Position numbers and translations under genes: made by a program
The notes under the pieces: generated by a model
Databases searched by the model: none
The model's input: only the letters and a program-made list of their open reading frames with translations
What the model was told of the DNA's origin: nothing
DNA from: Minisyncoccota bacterium
GTDB taxonomy: Bacteria; Verrucomicrobiota; Lentisphaeria; Oligosphaerales; MVZH01
Assembly (NCBI GenBank): GCA_021734725.1
Contig: JAIPIM010000211.1
Span: forward strand, 1-7,140
Direction: 5' to 3'
DNA: 7,140 nucleotides
In this document: one piece after another, positions 5,534 to 7,140 of the stretch
Layout of the letters: each line of letters begins with the position of its first letter
Position numbering within the stretch: the first letter of the stretch is position 1

Positions 5534-6342
5534 TGCGGAACCGAGGGGATGTGGTGCGAGTTCGTACACCGGAGGGCGTCTGCTTCTCCTTTCAACTGGC
5601 CAGCCCGGTGTACCGTTTCTTTGCTCTCGTTTTCGATCTTCTGTGTATTATGGTGGCGGCGAGCGCGCTTGGTACCGTGCTGGGGGTTTTGCGGGTGGTC
5701 AGCCCCGGTACCGCGCTTGCCGCGTCGATCATTGCCTACTTCCTGGTGGCGACGGGCTACCCCATGGTGACTGAGTGGTTCTGGCGCGGGCAGACCGTGG
5801 GCAAGCGTCTGTTCCGGTTGCGGGTGGTTGACGAACAGGGATTCCAGTTGAATGGTGTGCAGGTTATTCTGCGTAATCTTTTGCGCTACGTGGATATGTT
5901 GCCTTTGTTTTACCTGGTGGGGGGTGTGTCGGCCTTTCTCAGTTCGCGTGCGCAACGTCTCGGCGACATAGCGGCGGGAACCATCGTCATCTGGACACCG
6001 TCTGTCACCGAACCTGACATCGATCAGATAATGCCGGACAAGTACAACAGTTTTCTCGATTATCCGCTGCAGCAGGCCCGTCTGAGGAAACGCGTGCATC
6101 CGGAGGCGGCAATGATTGCGTTAGACGCTGTCGTGAGATGCGATACCTTCGAGCCGAAGGCACGTCTGGCGCTTTTTCGAGAACTGGCTGACTACCTGCG
6201 TACGTGCGCCGCGTTTCCGGAAACGGTGACGCGTGGTCTTTCCGACGAGCAGTACGTTCGTAATGCCATCGGTGTTTTGTTTCGGGACAGTGCACGCGGT
6301 GTCGCGCGGAAGATCGAGTCCGCGGCGCGGCATGCAAGTTGA
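5533..6342 (+). CDS. RDD family membrane protein
   Basis: The start is placed at ATG 5533, giving 269 residues; a TTG at 5506 is the alternative. The RDD domain spans about 20-155. R28 and D35 give the RxxAxxxD pattern (RFFALVFD), GQTVGKR is at 86-92, LRNLLRYVDMLP follows at about 113-124, and RLGDIAAGT is at 142-150. Hydrophobic segments lie at about 29-53, 61-80 and 122-137. The C-terminal portion, about 110 residues, is soluble, charged and of unknown role. Some RDD proteins have been linked to ion or small-molecule transport, but in SpoIIM/DUF58 clusters no substrate is known. It overlaps the preceding stop by one base (TGATG), so all three membrane proteins are probably made from one message. 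Confidence 0.88.
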   Translation: MRNRGDVVRVRTPEGVCFSFQLASPVYRFFALVFDLLCIMVAASALGTVLGVLRVVSPGTALAASIIAYFLVATGYPMVTEWFWRGQTVGKRLFRLRVVDEQGFQLNGVQVILRNLLRYVDMLPLFYLVGGVSAFLSSRAQRLGDIAAGTIVIWTPSVTEPDIDQIMPDKYNSFLDYPLQQARLRKRVHPEAAMIALDAVVRCDTFEPKARLALFRELADYLRTCAAFPETVTRGLSDEQYVRNAIGVLFRDSARGVARKIESAARHAS

Positions 6343-6454
6343 CATGCAGGCGCGGACGGTTAAGGTTACCGTAGCGCCCCGGAATCCACGAATTCGTGGA
6401 GTAATGGATGGCAGGGACATCGTGACAATCGACGAGACCGATAGGAATAAATAG
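6332..6454 (+). CDS. Possible small ORF of 40 residues, hypothetical
   Basis: This frame overlaps the end of the RDD gene by 11 bases and encodes MQVDMQARTVKVTVAP, then a basic and acidic tail ending in TDRNK. It has no good ribosome site and no recognised domain. It fills most of the 128-base gap between the RDD and OmpA-like genes and lies in operon order, but could be chance. Confidence 0.2.
   Translation: MQVDMQARTVKVTVAPRNPRIRGVMDGRDIVTIDETDRNK
6385..6400. repeat. Perfect 16-bp palindrome TCCACGAATTCGTGGA
   Basis: An uninterrupted 16-base palindrome lies in the gap between the RDD and OmpA-like genes. It has no following T-run, so it is not a typical terminator. It could be an operator, a methylation or binding site, or a dispersed repeat. 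Confidence 0.5.
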
Positions 6455-6470
6455 TGAGGATAGCAAGAAG

Positions 6471-7140
6471 ATGGGACGACAAGTGACGATTACGGTGATG
6501 GTGGTGTTGCTGTTTGCCGTTGGTGGCGTCGGTTATTATGCTTGGGAGCAGCATAGGCAGTTGCAAGATATGCGGCAGGTCAAGACGCTGGTTGACAAGC
6601 GGCTTGCATCGCTCCAGGACGAGAAAGGCCAGCTCGAGATGTCCGCGGCCGAACAAACGTCTAAGGTGCAAACACTCGAGGAGCGGCTGGAGACTGCTGA
6701 GCAGAGAGTTGCACGGTTGCAGCAAGAGAAGCAGGCCGTTGCGGATGCCCAGGAGAAGCTGGCTCGGGACATGCGTGATGCAGTGAAATCTCGAGAGGTA
6801 ACCATTTCCCAGCTGAAAGGCAAACTGACAGTGACGATTCTCGAACGTGTGATGTTCGATTCGGGTCGGGCTGAGCTGAAGCTTGAAGGCAAAAACGTTC
6901 TGGCCAAGATTGCCGCGGTACTCCAACGCATCCCCAATCGGCAGGTGCTGGTTGTGGGGCACACCGACAACGTCCCGATTCATCATTCCCGCCACAGATT
7001 TGACTCGAACTGGGAGTTGTCGACGGCTCGGGCGACGGCGGCGGTGCGTTATCTTGCTGAAGAGGCCGATGTGGATCCGACACGCCTGGGTGCCGCCGGT
7101 TACGGAGAGCACCACCCCATTGCCGACAATTCAACGCCCG
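6471..7140 (+). CDS. OmpA/MotB-like peptidoglycan-binding protein with coiled coil, truncated by window end
   Basis: The frame is open from ATG 6471 through the window edge (223 codons visible). An N-terminal membrane anchor (about 5-24) is followed by a long charged heptad-like region (about 28-118), probably a coiled coil. An OmpA-like domain starts near 120 with VMFDSGRAEL (127-136), GHTDNVPI (163-170, candidate ligand Asp166), SNWELSTAR (179-187, candidate Arg187) and RLGAAGYGE (205-213). The insertion with DNVPI and SNWELSTARA is typical of the MotB-type branch. It probably tethers the inner membrane to peptidoglycan. A start region with GAGGA at 6456-6460 is 10 bases upstream. It follows the RDD gene by 128 bases and probably belongs to the same operon. 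A flagellar role is not supported, as no motA-like gene is visible. Confidence 0.88.
   Translation, partial: MGRQVTITVMVVLLFAVGGVGYYAWEQHRQLQDMRQVKTLVDKRLASLQDEKGQLEMSAAEQTSKVQTLEERLETAEQRVARLQQEKQAVADAQEKLARDMRDAVKSREVTISQLKGKLTVTILERVMFDSGRAELKLEGKNVLAKIAAVLQRIPNRQVLVVGHTDNVPIHHSRHRFDSNWELSTARATAAVRYLAEEADVDPTRLGAAGYGEHHPIADNSTP

Noticed and set aside
6366..7115. Long minus-strand frame opposite the OmpA-like gene
   Set aside because: The plus-strand frame from 6471 contains clear OmpA-like motifs. The minus-strand product is a Leu/His/Arg-rich shadow without recognisable features.

Overview
The window looks like part of the chromosome of an environmental Gram-negative bacterium that carries a chromosomal-type integron. 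An OmpA-like peptidoglycan-binding protein and a small lipoprotein point to an outer membrane. By eye the sequence is moderately GC-rich, except for an AT-rich stretch at the far left. The phylum cannot be fixed from this sequence.

Left part (1-1483): two compact minus-strand genes lie upstream of, and divergent from, an integron integrase gene. The first (483-1304) encodes a GIY-YIG family nuclease. Directly after its stop codon is a 78-bp site (405-482) with the architecture of an attC recombination site: R-box ends GCACAAC and GTTGGAT, a small unpaired spacer, a long imperfect stem, and extrahelical G and T bases all on the strand expected to fold. The 5' boundary inferred for this cassette (GTTGTGC, minus strand, 1324-1318) is the exact complement of its own attC R'' box, as expected of a gene cassette that circularises. 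The second gene (101-376) encodes a small predicted lipoprotein. It starts 34 bases after the attC crossover, so it looks like the second cassette, but its own attC was not found.

Middle (1484-3031): a 515-residue IntI-type tyrosine recombinase with all six catalytic residues and the IntI-specific insertion. It carries an unusual N-terminal module of about 90 residues. This is joined to the recombinase through two families of tandem 33-bp (11-residue) repeats. A sigma70-like promoter precedes the gene, and a candidate outward-facing cassette promoter overlaps it.

Right part (3168-7140, cut by the window edge): a tightly packed plus-strand operon. It encodes a DUF58 protein with a von Willebrand-like region, a SpoIIM-family membrane protein, an RDD-family membrane protein and a coiled-coil OmpA/MotB-like envelope protein. 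This resembles the MoxR-associated envelope clusters of many bacteria, but the MoxR ATPase usually next to DUF58 is absent from the window. The integrase gene sits in that position instead.

The main discovery is a non-classical integron: an atypical repeat-bearing integrase, a promoter/attI region, a complete nuclease cassette with a recognisable attC, and a probable second cassette.
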